DNA from: Cephalotus follicularis
Lineage: Eukaryota > Streptophyta > Magnoliopsida > Oxalidales > Cephalotaceae
NCBI GenBank assembly: GCA_001972305.1
Contig: BDDD01000117.1
Coordinates: forward strand, 1 to 64,000
Reading direction: 5' to 3'
DNA: 64,000 bases
Positions 22,341-33,839 of the stretch are shown here, one piece after another (within the stretch, counting starts at the first letter, position 1; the number at the start of each line of letters is the position of its first letter). Both the position numbers and the translations under genes were made by a program. The notes beneath the pieces were generated by a model. That model was given only the letters and a program-made list of their open reading frames with translations, was not told where the DNA came from and made no database searches.

Positions 22341-23228
22341 TAGGACTACTCTGACCTCGAGCTAGGAAGCTCTAAGTCCTCTGGAGACCAGTCTGGCTTA
22401 GCGTCGAGATTCAGCTCTACGTACCTTTCAAGTACTGAGCTCTACCAAACTCATTCCCAGTACATTAACCTTGGCAGAGGAACAAACAAAGGAATCCTAA
22501 TCTAACAAGCACAACATAAAAAACACAATACAAGCAATACAAACAATAAATAAATATAACAAAACACACAACACACACAATACATACAACACATAATACA
22601 CACATTCTGGTAGGCGCTCGAACATGTAGCAACCTACCTCAGAAATTGTTGAAAACGGAGATCACTCGATTCCTTCTTGAATCCTAAACTTCCTCCAAGT
22701 CCGGAGCTACCACGTACATCAGCTTCCTTCTCTTTTCTACTCTGGCATTGCTCATTCGCTTCCAAGAGATGGGGGATTTATATGAGTGACTTCGAATTCT
22801 CCCGAGGAAGCTCTTCCTTTGTCACTTTCTTCGTCTTTTTCGTGACATCAGGGCCCCATCTTCCACTTTCTCACCTTTCTCTCGATTTTTCCAGAATAGA
22901 AACAGGAAGAGAGTATCTAAAGCGTGTTTCACAGGCATTTCCTCCATTTTCTACCCATATGGAGAAGGATCTAGAAAGCGCTACACAAACAACTGCCTTC
23001 TGCAAGAGTTGGGCCTACTTCTCTCCTTTTCCTTACCAGCCCAAACCATTCCTCCCAATTCCAAATTTCAGATGTGGCCCAAATAAGAGAATCAATGTAT
23101 CAAGGCCCATAATACATAATAATAACTCTTTAGGATATTAGGGGGCATTACATCCTCCCTTCCTTAAAGAAATCTCGTCCCAAGATTCTCAAAGGTTAAA
23201 ACAAATGTGGATACATGGCCTTCATATC

Positions 23229-26200
23229 TTATTCTCTTTCCCAAGTAGCATCTTCTACTCCGTGATATTGCCACAACACTTTCACCAGAGGAATGGTTTT
23301 AGTCCTCAATTGTTTGATTCGACGATCGAGGATCTGGATAGGCACTTCCTTGAAACTCCTATCCGTCCTCAACTCCAACGGTTCCCATTGTAACACATGA
23401 GAAGGGTTAGGATGATACTTCCTCAACATTGAGACATGGAATACATCATACACATCCTCTAGGCTAGGTGGTAAGGAAAGTCGGTAGGCGACGGCACCCA
23501 CTCTCTCAAGGATCTCAAAAGGTCCTATAAATCAAGGGGCTAGATTTCCTTTCTTGCCAAACCTCATAATTCCTTTAGTCGGAGAGACTTTAAGGAATAC
23601 GTGATCGCCCATTGCGACCTCTAATTCTCGCCTGCGGTGGTCTGCATACCTTTTTTGTCTACTTTGGGATGTAAGAAGCCTTTCCCTGATGACCTTCACC
23701 TTCTCAGTGGTTTCTTGCACAAGTTTGGGTCCCACAAGACTCTATTCACCAACTTCGAATCAACAGATCGGGGTTCTACATTTCCACCCATAGAGAGCCT
23801 CAAAGGGTGCCATACCCATACTGGCATGATAACTGTTATTATATGAGAACTCTACTAAGGGTAAATGGTCATCTCAACTGCCACCCCATTCTAAAACACA
23901 TGCTCGTAGCATGTCTTCCAGAGTCTGAATAGTGCTCTCGGACTGTCCATCAGTATGGGGATGGAAAGCTGTGCTAAAATTCAATTGAGTACCAAAAGCT
24001 TCTTACAACTTTCTCCAAAATCGCGATGTGAATCGGGGGTCTCGATCGGACACCATACTAATTGGTACTCCATGGTGCCTGACAATCTCTACAATATATA
24101 GGTTTGCTAACTGTGTAAGGGAATAAGTCATTTTGATCGTGAGAAAATGGGCTGATTTGGTAAAGCGATCAACGATCACCCATATAGCATCACGGTTATT
24201 CTTTGTTCTAGGCAGTCCTGTCACAAAGTCCATTGTAATGTATTCCCATTTCCACTGTGCCACAGTCAAAGGTTGCAGCAATCCTGCTGGCCTCTGATGT
24301 TCTGCTTTAACCTATTGATATGTCAAAAAGGAAGCAATATACTCGGCTATTTCTCTTTTCATATTGCTCCACCAATAATTTAGCTTCAAGTCTCGGTACA
24401 TTTTGGTACTCCCCGGATGCACGGAGAAATTGGAGCGATGTACTTGTGACAACAGTTCATCCTTCAATTCTTTATCATTTGGAACACAAATTTTATCTTG
24501 ATATCGGACTAACTCGTCACTCTGTACTGAGAAATGGAAACCTCCATCATCGCTCAAGGCTAATTTAAGCAATTCTCCGTCTTTACATTGAGCTGCTCAG
24601 ATTCTATCCATCAACCATGTACGTGCCTGGATATGAGCAATCGTTAGGCAAGCCAATCGACGACTAAAAGCGTCCGCAACAACATTAGCCTTGCCCGGAT
24701 GGTACTGTATTTCACAGTTGTAGTCATTGAGCAACTCCATCCCTCTTCTCTGTCTCATATTAAGGTCTTTATCTGAAAACAAATACTTTATGCTTTTATG
24801 ATCGGTATACACCTCGAACTTCGTACCATACAGAAAATGCCTCCATTTTCGTAGCGCAAAGACTATCGCTGTAACTCAAGATCGTGAATTGGATAATTCT
24901 CTTCATGGGGCTTCAATTTCCTTGAGGCGTATGCGATCACTTTTCCATTTTGCATTAGGACTCAACCCAAACCACTACCTGACGCATCACTATATATCAC
25001 AAAACCTTTATTTCCTTCTGGTAAGTCCAAGATTGGCGAAGAAATCAAACGATGCTTTAGCTTTTGAAAACTCCGTTTACAACCTTCATCCCATATAAAC
25101 TCTGCATTCTTTTGTGCCAGTTGGGTCAGAGGTGCAGCTATTCTTGAGAATCTTTCAACAAAACGACAGTAATATCCTGCCAAACCTAGAAAGCTTCAGA
25201 GTTCCATCACATTCATTGGTCGCTTCCAGTCCTTTACTGCCTCAATCTTTGAAGGATCTATTGATAATCCGGCACTGAATATAACATTACCAAGGAAAGT
25301 CACCTATGTTAACCAGAAGTCACATTTGCTAAACTTGGCATATAACTGATGATCTTTGAGAGTTTGTAATGCCAAGTGCAAATGTTTTCCATGCTCCTCC
25401 ATGGATTTAGAATATATCAGGATATGATCAATGAAGACTACTATAAATTGGTCAAGATATGGACTGAATATTTGATTCATCAAACTCATAAATGCAGTAG
25501 GGGCATTAGTCACCCCGAACGACATTACCATAAATTCATAATGTCCATATCGTGATCTGAATGCAGTCTTCTGAATATCCTCTGCTCTAACTCTGAGCTG
25601 ATGGTATCCTGATCTTAGGTCCAATTTAGAAAATACTAAAGATCCCTTCAGCTGATCAAACAGATCATCGATATGCGACAGCGGATACTTGTTCTTGACA
25701 GTGACCCTATTAAGCTATCGATAATCAATGCACATTCGCAATGATCCATCCTTCTTCTTGAAAAATAATACCAGTGCTCCCCATAGAGATACACTTGGTC
25801 TGATAAAACCTTTATCCAGTAATTCCTACAGCTGTAGTTTCAATTCCTTCAATTCAGGAGGGGCCATACGATAAGGAGTTGTTGATATAGGTGTTGTCCT
25901 TGGCAGAAGATCTATAGAGAACTCCATATCTGTTTCAGGAGGTAAGGATGTTAATTCTTCCCGAAACACATCCGGATATTCACAAACACTAGGAACATCC
26001 TCGATCCTCAGCATACATCTCCTGCCATCAACAACATGTGCCAGGTAAGCATTACAACATTTTCTCAAGCGTCTGTCAGCTTGAATGGCAGATATCATAG
26101 GAACTGGCTGATGCTCTAAGGTTCCAACAAGCTGGAACGGAAATTGGCCTAGTAAATGGAAGGTTAACACATTCCTATTACAATCCACACATGCATAATG

Positions 26201-26561
26201 TGTCGACAGCCAATCTATTCCAAGAATTATATCGAGATCACCCATTGGAAACACTATGAGGTCTGCCGAAAGGACATGACCGAAAATCTCAATGGCACAA
26301 GACTTACACATCAATCTGGAGGTAACAGGCTCTCCTGCTGGTGTGCTAACTTCTACCATAAACGGGTAAAGGCTCTGGCTCCACATCCATGTGACATATA
26401 AAATTTGATGCGATATAAGAATGAGACGAGCCTGGATCTATCAGAGTCCATGCCAAAAATTGAGAGATATATATTGTACCTCCAATCACTAAGGCCGATC
26501 CCGCTGTAGCCCTCTGATCCATGGCATATACTCTGCCTTGCACTGTAGGTGCTGATCCCAT
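23229..26561 (-). mobile_element. Ty3-4 pol region
   Basis: From right to left, a protease-type segment lies about 25830-26561 (ALVIGGTIYISQFLAWTLID, then PGSSHSYIA; TLIDPGSSHSYIA is an aspartic-protease-like block). The RT lies about 25200-25800 ([29 protein letters not shown]). RNase H lies about 24600-25180 ([42 protein letters not shown]). The integrase zinc-binding part and core lie about 24000-24570 (HVHRSNFSVHPGSTKMYRDL-like, [14 protein letters not shown]). The tail lies 23229-23735 ([18 protein letters not shown], then [10 protein letters not shown]). It is a fossil broken throughout. Confidence 0.9.
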
Positions 26562-26569
26562 TGACTGCT

Positions 26570-27951
26570 TGCCACGATCTCCTCGTGAACAGGTGCTAGG
26601 ACGGCCTTGTTGAAAACTTCCTTGTGATCGGGTCGAACCTTGCCCTGCTTGATCTCCTGGGTTAGATCTATTATGAGGACATTCAACAGCTATATGGTCT
26701 GGGGCTCCACAACTCCAACATCGACCATTCTTCCACTACCAGTCATCCGAGGCATGGTTGGTACGTCCACAATGTATACAGGATTCAATAAAATCCGGGC
26801 CGCTATCACTAGCTAGGTATAGAAGATCCTCCCTGTGATGACATCCTTCTTTGTTGCCTCTGTCGTGAATCATGACCTTGTCTTCTCTGTTGAAAACCAC
26901 GAGATTGCCTTGCAAATCTTGAGGCTCCTGTTAGGCTACCAAGGCTACGGGGAGATTCACCCTGCCTCGGGCTGCTATGATATCTCGACCTTTAAGATTT
27001 ATTACTACAACCATAACTTCTTCCTGAATATTCACCAAAAGGAGCAGGTCTCCGGCTGCCTATTTGAATCCCCAAGTTCTAAAACTGTTAAGCTAAAGCT
27101 TCAACCTCTCGAGCCCTGTTGGCCATATTAAACAAGGATCTTAGATGTAGGGGCACTAGCTTCTCCCTAATTTCATGACGAAGCCCTATAAGGAACTCCT
27201 TAGCTTTCCGTGATTCAGTGTTAACCAGGTACGGAGCTATCCTTGATAACTCGATGAACTTGGCCTCATATTTAGCCACAGACATATCTCCCTGGGTTAG
27301 GCCTAAGAATTCAGACTCTCTCTTATCAACTTCAACTTCGGGATAGAATCTTTCATTAAATTCTGATTTAAATGTGTCCCAAGAATATGTTGTCCCGGAT
27401 GCTTCCCAAGAAGATTCAATCATCTTCCACCAGTGCCCCGCTTCACCTTGTAACATATATGCAGCAAAGATAACTTTATGTGAGTCTGAACATTCCATGA
27501 CTTGGAAGATTTTCTCCAATTGCATTAGCCATCTCTCAGCTAAAATAGCATCAGGATCCCATATAAAGGCTAGAGGGTTCAACTTCAAGAATCTGATTAA
27601 GGGGTCCTCACGGCGAGGCTGATCAACTGATCTTCTTGCGGCTTTAGCCCTCATGGTTGGTCTCGCCGCTGATGTTTGTTCTGGGGCTTCTGCTGTACGC
27701 CTACCTGGTCGTGTAACAGGTAGTATTTCTTCTGCAGCCGCATGCTGCTGTATAAACTCACTCATCTGATTTATCATGGCACATATCCTCCTCATAAAAC
27801 CTCTAGGTTCCTCTCGACCAGGAGCAGTAACTGCTATTTCTTGAGCTATATTCTCTTCCTTTTGTCCTTCACTATCCCCATTCGCTCGGATATGTCTAGT
27901 CGACGGCCGGGCTCTTACTACTCGTGCACTTCTACTTTGTCGTCCTTCCAT
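26570..27951 (-). mobile_element. Ty3-4 gag region
   Basis: It starts at ATG 27949-27951 (MEGRQSRSAR) about 100 bases inside the primer-binding site. An arginine-rich N-terminus leads to the retrotransposon gag domain around residues 120-250 (LAERWLMQLEKIFQVMECSD, YMLQGEAGHWW, FNERFYPEVEVDKRE). Near 26650-26770 there is text of two CCHC-type knuckles, the second reading CWSCGAPDHIAVEC. The region belongs to a broken element. Confidence 0.88.
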
Positions 27952-28068
27952 TCTTCCAAACTGGTTACATAAAAGAATGGGTCGATATCCACATATATAT
28001 TCTTAACTCTGCTTGCCAAGGACCCTATCCTAGCGTATCCAGCATAGTACGACTCTGATACCAAAAAC

Positions 28069-30085
28069 TGTCACGCCCCAAATCGTGGGATGGGCCCCAC
28101 AGCCCGACACGTGGCATTCTGTACAATTAATTATCCTTTCATAAATTAACCATTATAAAATTTAAAACTTTAATTACAAGTATCATAATAACCATCAAAT
28201 TAATATATGTGGATATACCAAGTTCTTTACATAACTTTATCCATAATGCTCTGCTACAAACCGATAGGCCATAAAAATAATTACATAATTTCTTACTATT
28301 GATGTAGCATATTAATGTAGCATCATTAATTGCTTCCTCGAACTACTCTACTCAAACAAGGTAGATTTCCCAATCACAGAACGGAGGAGTTGGTCCGGTC
28401 ATACATAGTCTGATTCCTATACAAGTCTTACTATTGAGGTTCACCTGCCTGCGGAATTCACCATTAGGTTCACCTGTCGAGAGGAATTCACCCCTTTGGT
28501 GTACCTGCTCTGGCGAATATCACCCTTAGGTTCACTTTCTCTGGCAGAGTTCACCCTTAGGTACACCCATTAAGCGAGATTCGCCCGAGGATCACCTACC
28601 TGCGGAATTCACCCTTAGCTTCACCTACTCTGGCGGAATTCACCCCTTAGGTTCACCTGCTCCTAGCGGAATTCACCCAATTTGGGCTCACCTGCTAGGG
28701 AAAGTCCCTATGTGGATTCACTCTTTAAGTTCACCTACCATAGGACGTCTCACTAAGTCTGTGCATATATACATTAGGCAGAGAAGGAGCTTTGCTCGGG
28801 GTGCGCTAACCCTTAGTAAGACTTGGCTCTCTAAGGGCACTGTGCTTTATAATCTGATCATTCTCACGCTTGAGGGACTGGTCGGACAGATGTGCATGAA
28901 TGTGCTTGGCGATCATATGGGCTGGTCTGCTCGGTATGCGAGAGTTGGTCCACTCTAAGTGTTGGTTTGACTTCCATGTGCATATTCTTACTTGGTCGAG
29001 TAGGTGGTCTACCCATTGTGCTCGGACTAATCATGCTCAGCATGTGCGGACTATCCATGCTCGACGACCTTGGGGACATGCCTGCTCGTCATGTACAAAC
29101 TAGCCATGCTCGGCATGCTCAGACAAGACATGCTCGGCAAGTACGGACTAGCCATGCTCGGCATGCTCGGACAAGTTATGCTTGGTACATGCGAGTAGGT
29201 CATGCTCGGACATGTTATGCTCGGCGCACGCATGATCAAGTCATGCTTGGCAACCAAGTGGACTTGTCTGCTCGGCGTGCATAGGACTAGTCCAACCTCG
29301 AGCTAGGAAGCTCTAAGTCCTCTGGAGACTAATCTGGCTCAACGTTGAGATTCAACTCTACGTACCTTTCAAGTATTGAGCTCTACCAAACTCATTCCCA
29401 GTACATTAACTTTGGCAGAGGAACAAACAAAGGAATCCAAATCTAACAAGCACAACATAAAACACACAATACAAGCAATACAAACAATCAATCAATATAA
29501 CACAATACACAGATTACATGCAACACACAATACACACATGCTGGTAGGTGCTCAGACATGTCGCAACCTACCTCAGAAACGGTTGAAAACGGACATTGCT
29601 CGATTCCTTCTTGAGTCCTGAACTTCCTCCAAGTCTGGAGCTACCACGCACCTCAGCTTCCTTCTCTTTTCTACTTATGCATTGCTCCTTCACTTCAAGG
29701 AGATGGGGGATTTATACGAGAGACTCGAATTCTCCTGAGGAAGCTCATCCTTTGTCGCTTTCTACATCTTTCTTGTGACATCAGGGACCTATCTTCCACT
29801 TTCTCACCTTTCTCTCGATTTTTCCAGAATAGAAACAGAAAGAGAGTATCTAAATCGTCTTTCACGGGCGTCTCCTCCCTTTTATACCCATATGGAGAAG
29901 GATCTAGAAAGCGCTACACAAACAACCACCTTCTACAAGAGTTGGGCCTACATCTCTCCTTTTCTTTACCAGCCCAAACCATTCCTCCTAATTCCAAATT
30001 TCAGATGTGGCCCAAATAAGAGAATCAATGTATCAAGGCCCGTAATACATAATAATAACTCTTTAAGATATTAGGGGGCATTACA
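28069..30085 (-). repeat. Ty3-4 right (5') LTR
   Basis: It pairs with 20891-23152 and lies next to the primer-binding site at 28053-28063. It holds both minisatellites (28437-28745 and 28880-29285). It ends gggggcattaca followed by ccttg. Confidence 0.9.
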
Positions 30086-31014
30086 CCTTGCAACCTGACT
30101 ATCTCAACCACATATTCTTCTGTCAAATGCTCAAGAGTGTAGTCATCACGAATTGATAGAAAATGTGCTGACTTTATTAATCGGTTCACAATTACCCATA
30201 CTGCATTATGATTCCTTGCCATTCTTGGTAACCCCATTACAAAATCTATAGTTATGTGCTCCCATTTTCATTTAGGTATTGGTAATGGTTGCAGCATTAG
30301 CATCCCTGTAGGCCTTTGGGGTTCCACCTTAACTTGTTGACGTACCAAACATTTTGCAACAAAGTCCGCAATATCCCTCTTCATATTGTTCCACCAGCAC
30401 CTTTCTCGTAAGTCTCTATATATTTTTGTACTTCTCGGATGTATGGAGAATTTGAAGTTATGAGATTAAGCCAAAAGTCCATTTTTCAGCTGAAGGTCAG
30501 ATGGAACACACAATCTTGTGACAAACCGCAACACTTTATCGGTCCGCAAATTAAATTCTAGTATCCTTCCTTCTTGCACTCCTTCCATAATTTTTACAAG
30601 TTCTGGATCATTACACTATGATGCTTTCACTCTTTCTAAAAAAGTGGGTTGGGCTACAAGTTGTGCCAAATATGCTTTTGCTCCTTAATCGTAAACTTCA
30701 ATCCCCATTCTCTCAAAATCCATAAGAAAGGGTTTGTGAGTAGTTATCATCATAGATAGACTTCATGTATTCCTTCTACTAAGGGCGTCAGCTGCAACAT
30801 TTGCCTTCCCAGGGTGGTACTGAATTGTACAGGCATAATCCTTTAATAATTTTACTCACCTTCTCTGCCTCATGTTCAACACTTTTTGGGTGAAGATGTA
30901 CTTCAAACTCTTTTGATCTGTTTAGATCTCACACTTCTCACATAAAGATAATCCCGCCAAATTTTGAGAGCAAAAATCACTCCAGTAAATTCCAAATCAC
31001 ACGTTGGATAATTT
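30086..31014 (-). mobile_element. Ty3-1 body, integrase core and RNase H part
   Basis: It resumes the host element after the Ty3-4 target duplication. Minus-strand text at about 30090-30237 (NAVWVIVNRLIKSAHFLSIR) is the integrase core. Around 30400-31010 there is integrase zinc-region and RNase H text ([11 protein letters not shown]-like near 30940-31000). The element stops at 31014, where a copia LTR begins, so its gag, most of RT and its 5' LTR are not in the window. It is broken. Confidence 0.75.
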
Positions 31015-31294
31015 TGTTAGATATGGGGTGACCTTGCAAGCCACTGGGTGGCTGTTGTACTTGTATATCACTCTTATATATGCAATCTTAATTCCATATT
31101 ATGTTTCTTTGTGCACATTCCTGGTTATTTTGGCAAGCCATATGTATAGTACCCCAATCATGTTATTATTGTAGAGACAGTTTATTTTATATTAACTATA
31201 AACACATATGGCGCCTTGTCGTTCAAAGGGTTGGATGCATGCCTAGGGCAATGAGAAGGAATTCCTTACTCTGTTTTGACAAAATGTTCCCGGT
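31015..31294 (+). mobile_element. Copia-1 LTR, first part (plus orientation)
   Basis: It begins tgttagatatggggtgacc, the same kind of start as the Copia-2 LTR read on the minus strand (tgttagataaggtgaccc at 52600). It is cut at 31294 by Ty3-5 and resumes at 41355. It is probably a solo or truncated Ty1/copia LTR; no copia coding lies beside it. Confidence 0.65.
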
Positions 31295-32073
31295 TGTCAA
31301 GCCCCGAACCCCAAGGAAGACCACAAGGCTCGACACATGACAGGTCCATCCATACCATCCATGAAAATACCATAAAATTTAAAACTTTAAACATTATATG
31401 AATGCGGAAGGTAATATCAAATCCATGTAGAAAAGCCCATCCATAAACACATCATGCTATAAAAACATCTTATGCGTTGCCACAAGCCGACTGGTCAATA
31501 GCTGAATAGTACTTGTCTCATATACATGTCCAACCCATAAATACAAGGTAGAGATCGGGAATTGTGCTGCAAGAAGAATCTCGCGCTGCCATCCATCCCG
31601 TCTATCACCTTGGAGCTTCACCTGAACCTGAGCCTGACCCATTACTAGAATGGGTCAGCGACCACTGGTCGAGTAGGTAATACAATATGCTATGCAATGG
31701 TATGCAACAAATATAATGATGTGCCATGTAATGCAAAAGCATAATAGGATGATATACGTTCAATAGAATAACCCTATATGCATGGCATGACATATGCATG
31801 AAAGCCAAGTGTGGACCGCTCCGGTACACCAACCGTCCCTAAGTAGTGGTGTACTTCGCTATTTCTAGCATCACATCAAAGGCCATAGGTCTGCAGACAC
31901 TCCATAAAACCATCCATATCAATACCATGGGAACAATCCATCCATAGGGTTGAGTACTTCTCTACCTCTCTGGCCCGAGATAGTACCTCCACCGACCATG
32001 CACTCTCCGTGCCAAGCCAGGTGGTGCATAGGATAACTCCGACCACATGTCCCTGTCATAATACTTATACCCG

Positions 32074-32235
32074 AAGGTACCAGCCCCTGATGGGGACCTG
32101 TACGATCTACCACAAAGGAGACCTGTACGATCCACCAATAACCCTAATACTAGTCCAAAAGGTACTAGCCCCTGATGGGGACCTGTACGATCTACCACGA
32201 ACGAGACCTGTACGATCCACCGATAACCCTAATAT
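32074..32235. repeat. 85-bp tandem duplication in Ty3-5 LTR
   Basis: Two copies start at 32074 and 32159 with aaggtac and contain gcccctgatggggacctgta and cctgtacgatccacc. The right LTR has the same pair at 39608 and 39693, so the duplication predates insertion of this copy. The block ccctgatgggg is a short inverted repeat. Confidence 0.85.
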
Positions 32236-32739
32236 GTGGCCTACATCCATAATGCTTCATGACGGAAATGAAGATTATGAATGGGTTATCCCGTAAGGTC
32301 GCAATCATAACAATCAGTAGCCATAGCCGTACCCTACCCTCAAACCATGACCATATTCCATTTAAAATATAGGGACCTACCATAAAGGATCACATAGGAT
32401 CCATCCGTCAAAACCATTAAAAACCATTTCCATAACCATAACTTCCCCTTTTTATTTGGTCCCTATCAGAGTTGAGAACAATGAAGAGGAAGTCTAACTA
32501 GGATATTCGCGTCCAGATATCCCAATGGAGCTGCCCTAACCATTTATTGAAAACTATTTGTATAAGAACCCCCTTTTTTTTATAAAACATCCTTGAAAGA
32601 TTGATTTATAGCTTAAAAGTGCTAAAATCAGGATTTCCATGGGCTACAAGGCCTTACGGAGGCTTCCTATGGAATCCATTTGGAGAGAAGATCATTTGGG
32701 TTGAAAACCGTAAAATTTAGCCAAACTAGACAAGGGATT

Positions 32740-33060
32740 TAGGTGTTGACGCGTAAGGTTTAGGCTTCGACGCTTAAGGTCTAAGCGTCGACACTTTGAC
32801 CTAGGCTTTGACCCTTAAAGCACTAGGCTTTGAGCATTGACGCATGCGCTAAGCGTCAACTACTTGCAACACATAAGGCGTCAACGCTTACCGAATGCGT
32901 CGATGCTTATGTCCCCTTCCCCTATAGCGTTAACGTGCTGCACAGAATAGCGCATGAACACAAAGGCACCTAGGCGTTGATGCTTAAGTCGAAAATGTCG
33001 ACGACCTGGGAACTCAGGAACACGTCAACGAGCACGAAGAACATGTTGATGCCCTGGGCT
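32740..33060. repeat. GCGTCGACGC-type palindrome array (Ty3-5 left LTR)
   Basis: About fifteen variants (gcttcgacgc, gcgtcgacac, gcattgacgc, gcgtcaacgc, gcgtcgatgc, gcgttaacg and others) are spaced roughly 15-30 bp apart. The right LTR holds the same array at about 40303-40615. The array lies 520-860 bp downstream of the TATA box in the sense of transcription. Confidence 0.75.
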
Positions 33061-33584
33061 GCTATCAACTGTAAAAATCGCCAAAAAATCCCTCAAAATC
33101 CATTTAAATTGTTTTTAATTCAAATCAAAGAAAGCTACAAGCTCCCACCATCAAATGAAACCTAAAAACAACTTTAAAACCCTTTAAAACCATGTCCATA
33201 ACCATTAGATTGAGAGAAAAACAGGAATTGGACAAAAAGCTCCAAATCCTCCAATTTCACTCAAATCTCCCTATTAATCCGTTTTGAACCATATCAATTA
33301 CCCTAGTCCATCCATTTAGCATGTATGCAACTGTCCATAACCATAAAACCATACAAATCCCTCCATATAAGGAGAACAGAGCATAAGTATAACCTATCTC
33401 AATTAGTTGAGAACGGAGAATAGGTTGCTTGAATCCGTATTCTGCTTCTCCCTTCAGGTTCTACACGTACCCACGGTTCCAACGGCTGCTTGTTTGCTTG
33501 ATTTCGCCCACACTCTCTCTAACTCACACACTCTCTCTATCTCTCTACGGGAAATGAGAAGTGAATTGAGAATGAACTGAACCA

Positions 33585-33596
33585 CCTATATATAGG
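33585..33596 (-). promoter_or_regulatory. TATA box, Ty3-5 left LTR
   Basis: The sequence cctatatatagg is its own reverse complement, and it is repeated at 41144-41155 in the right LTR. Purine/CT-rich sequence follows on the transcript side. Confidence 0.6.
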
Positions 33597-33839
33597 AATA
33601 GGCTCCCTTAGGTGAAAATCTCACAAACAGAAATCAGGTTCTACAGAACCTCCCCTACTCATAAACAGGCATAAAAGTGAAAAATAGGATATATAATATA
33701 CATTCCATGCCATCCATAAGTACAATATTGTACAAGACCATATAAATAAAAGGAAAATACATGCTAATCCATACACATAAAATATATGGGGCTCACATCC
33801 TCTCCTCCTTAGAGAAACTCGTCCCGAGATTCCCTAGGA

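Larger units (their letters stand above)
20891..23152 (-). repeat. Ty3-4 left (3') LTR
   Basis: It contains two minisatellites (21476-21815 and 21960-22340), a low-complexity acac-rich patch (22500-22610), a TATA-like box at 22775-22784 (catataaatc on minus), and the end gggggcattaca. A plus-strand frame at 22677-23141 recurs in the other LTR copies simply because the LTR is conserved. Confidence 0.9.
20891..30085 (-). mobile_element. Ty3-4: complete-ended Ty3/gypsy element inserted in Ty3-1
   Basis: The LTRs are 20891-23152 and 28069-30085; both start tgtcac and end gggggcattaca. The interior is 23153-28068. The target duplication ccttg is exact (20886-20890 and 30086-30090). The primer-binding site is 28053-28063 (complement of Met-tRNA) and the polypurine tract follows 23152. 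Gene order and the chromodomain-like tail fit a Tekay/Del-type chromovirus. The LTRs differ by about 9% in the first 230 bases, so it is probably a few million years old. Both ends are present, but the coding part is broken in roughly ten or more places. Confidence 0.92.
31295..33797 (-). repeat. Ty3-5 left (3') LTR
   Basis: It contains an 85-bp tandem duplication (32074-32235), the palindrome array (32740-33060), a CT-rich patch (33510-33545), and a TATA box cctatatatagg at 33585-33596. It ends ggggctcaca. Confidence 0.9.

Noticed and set aside
22677-23141. A 154-residue plus-strand frame conserved at 29596-30074 and in part at 62607-62969
   Set aside because: Its conservation is that of the LTR itself, which is copied as DNA. 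It reads against the element and runs over the TATA-like box and LTR end.
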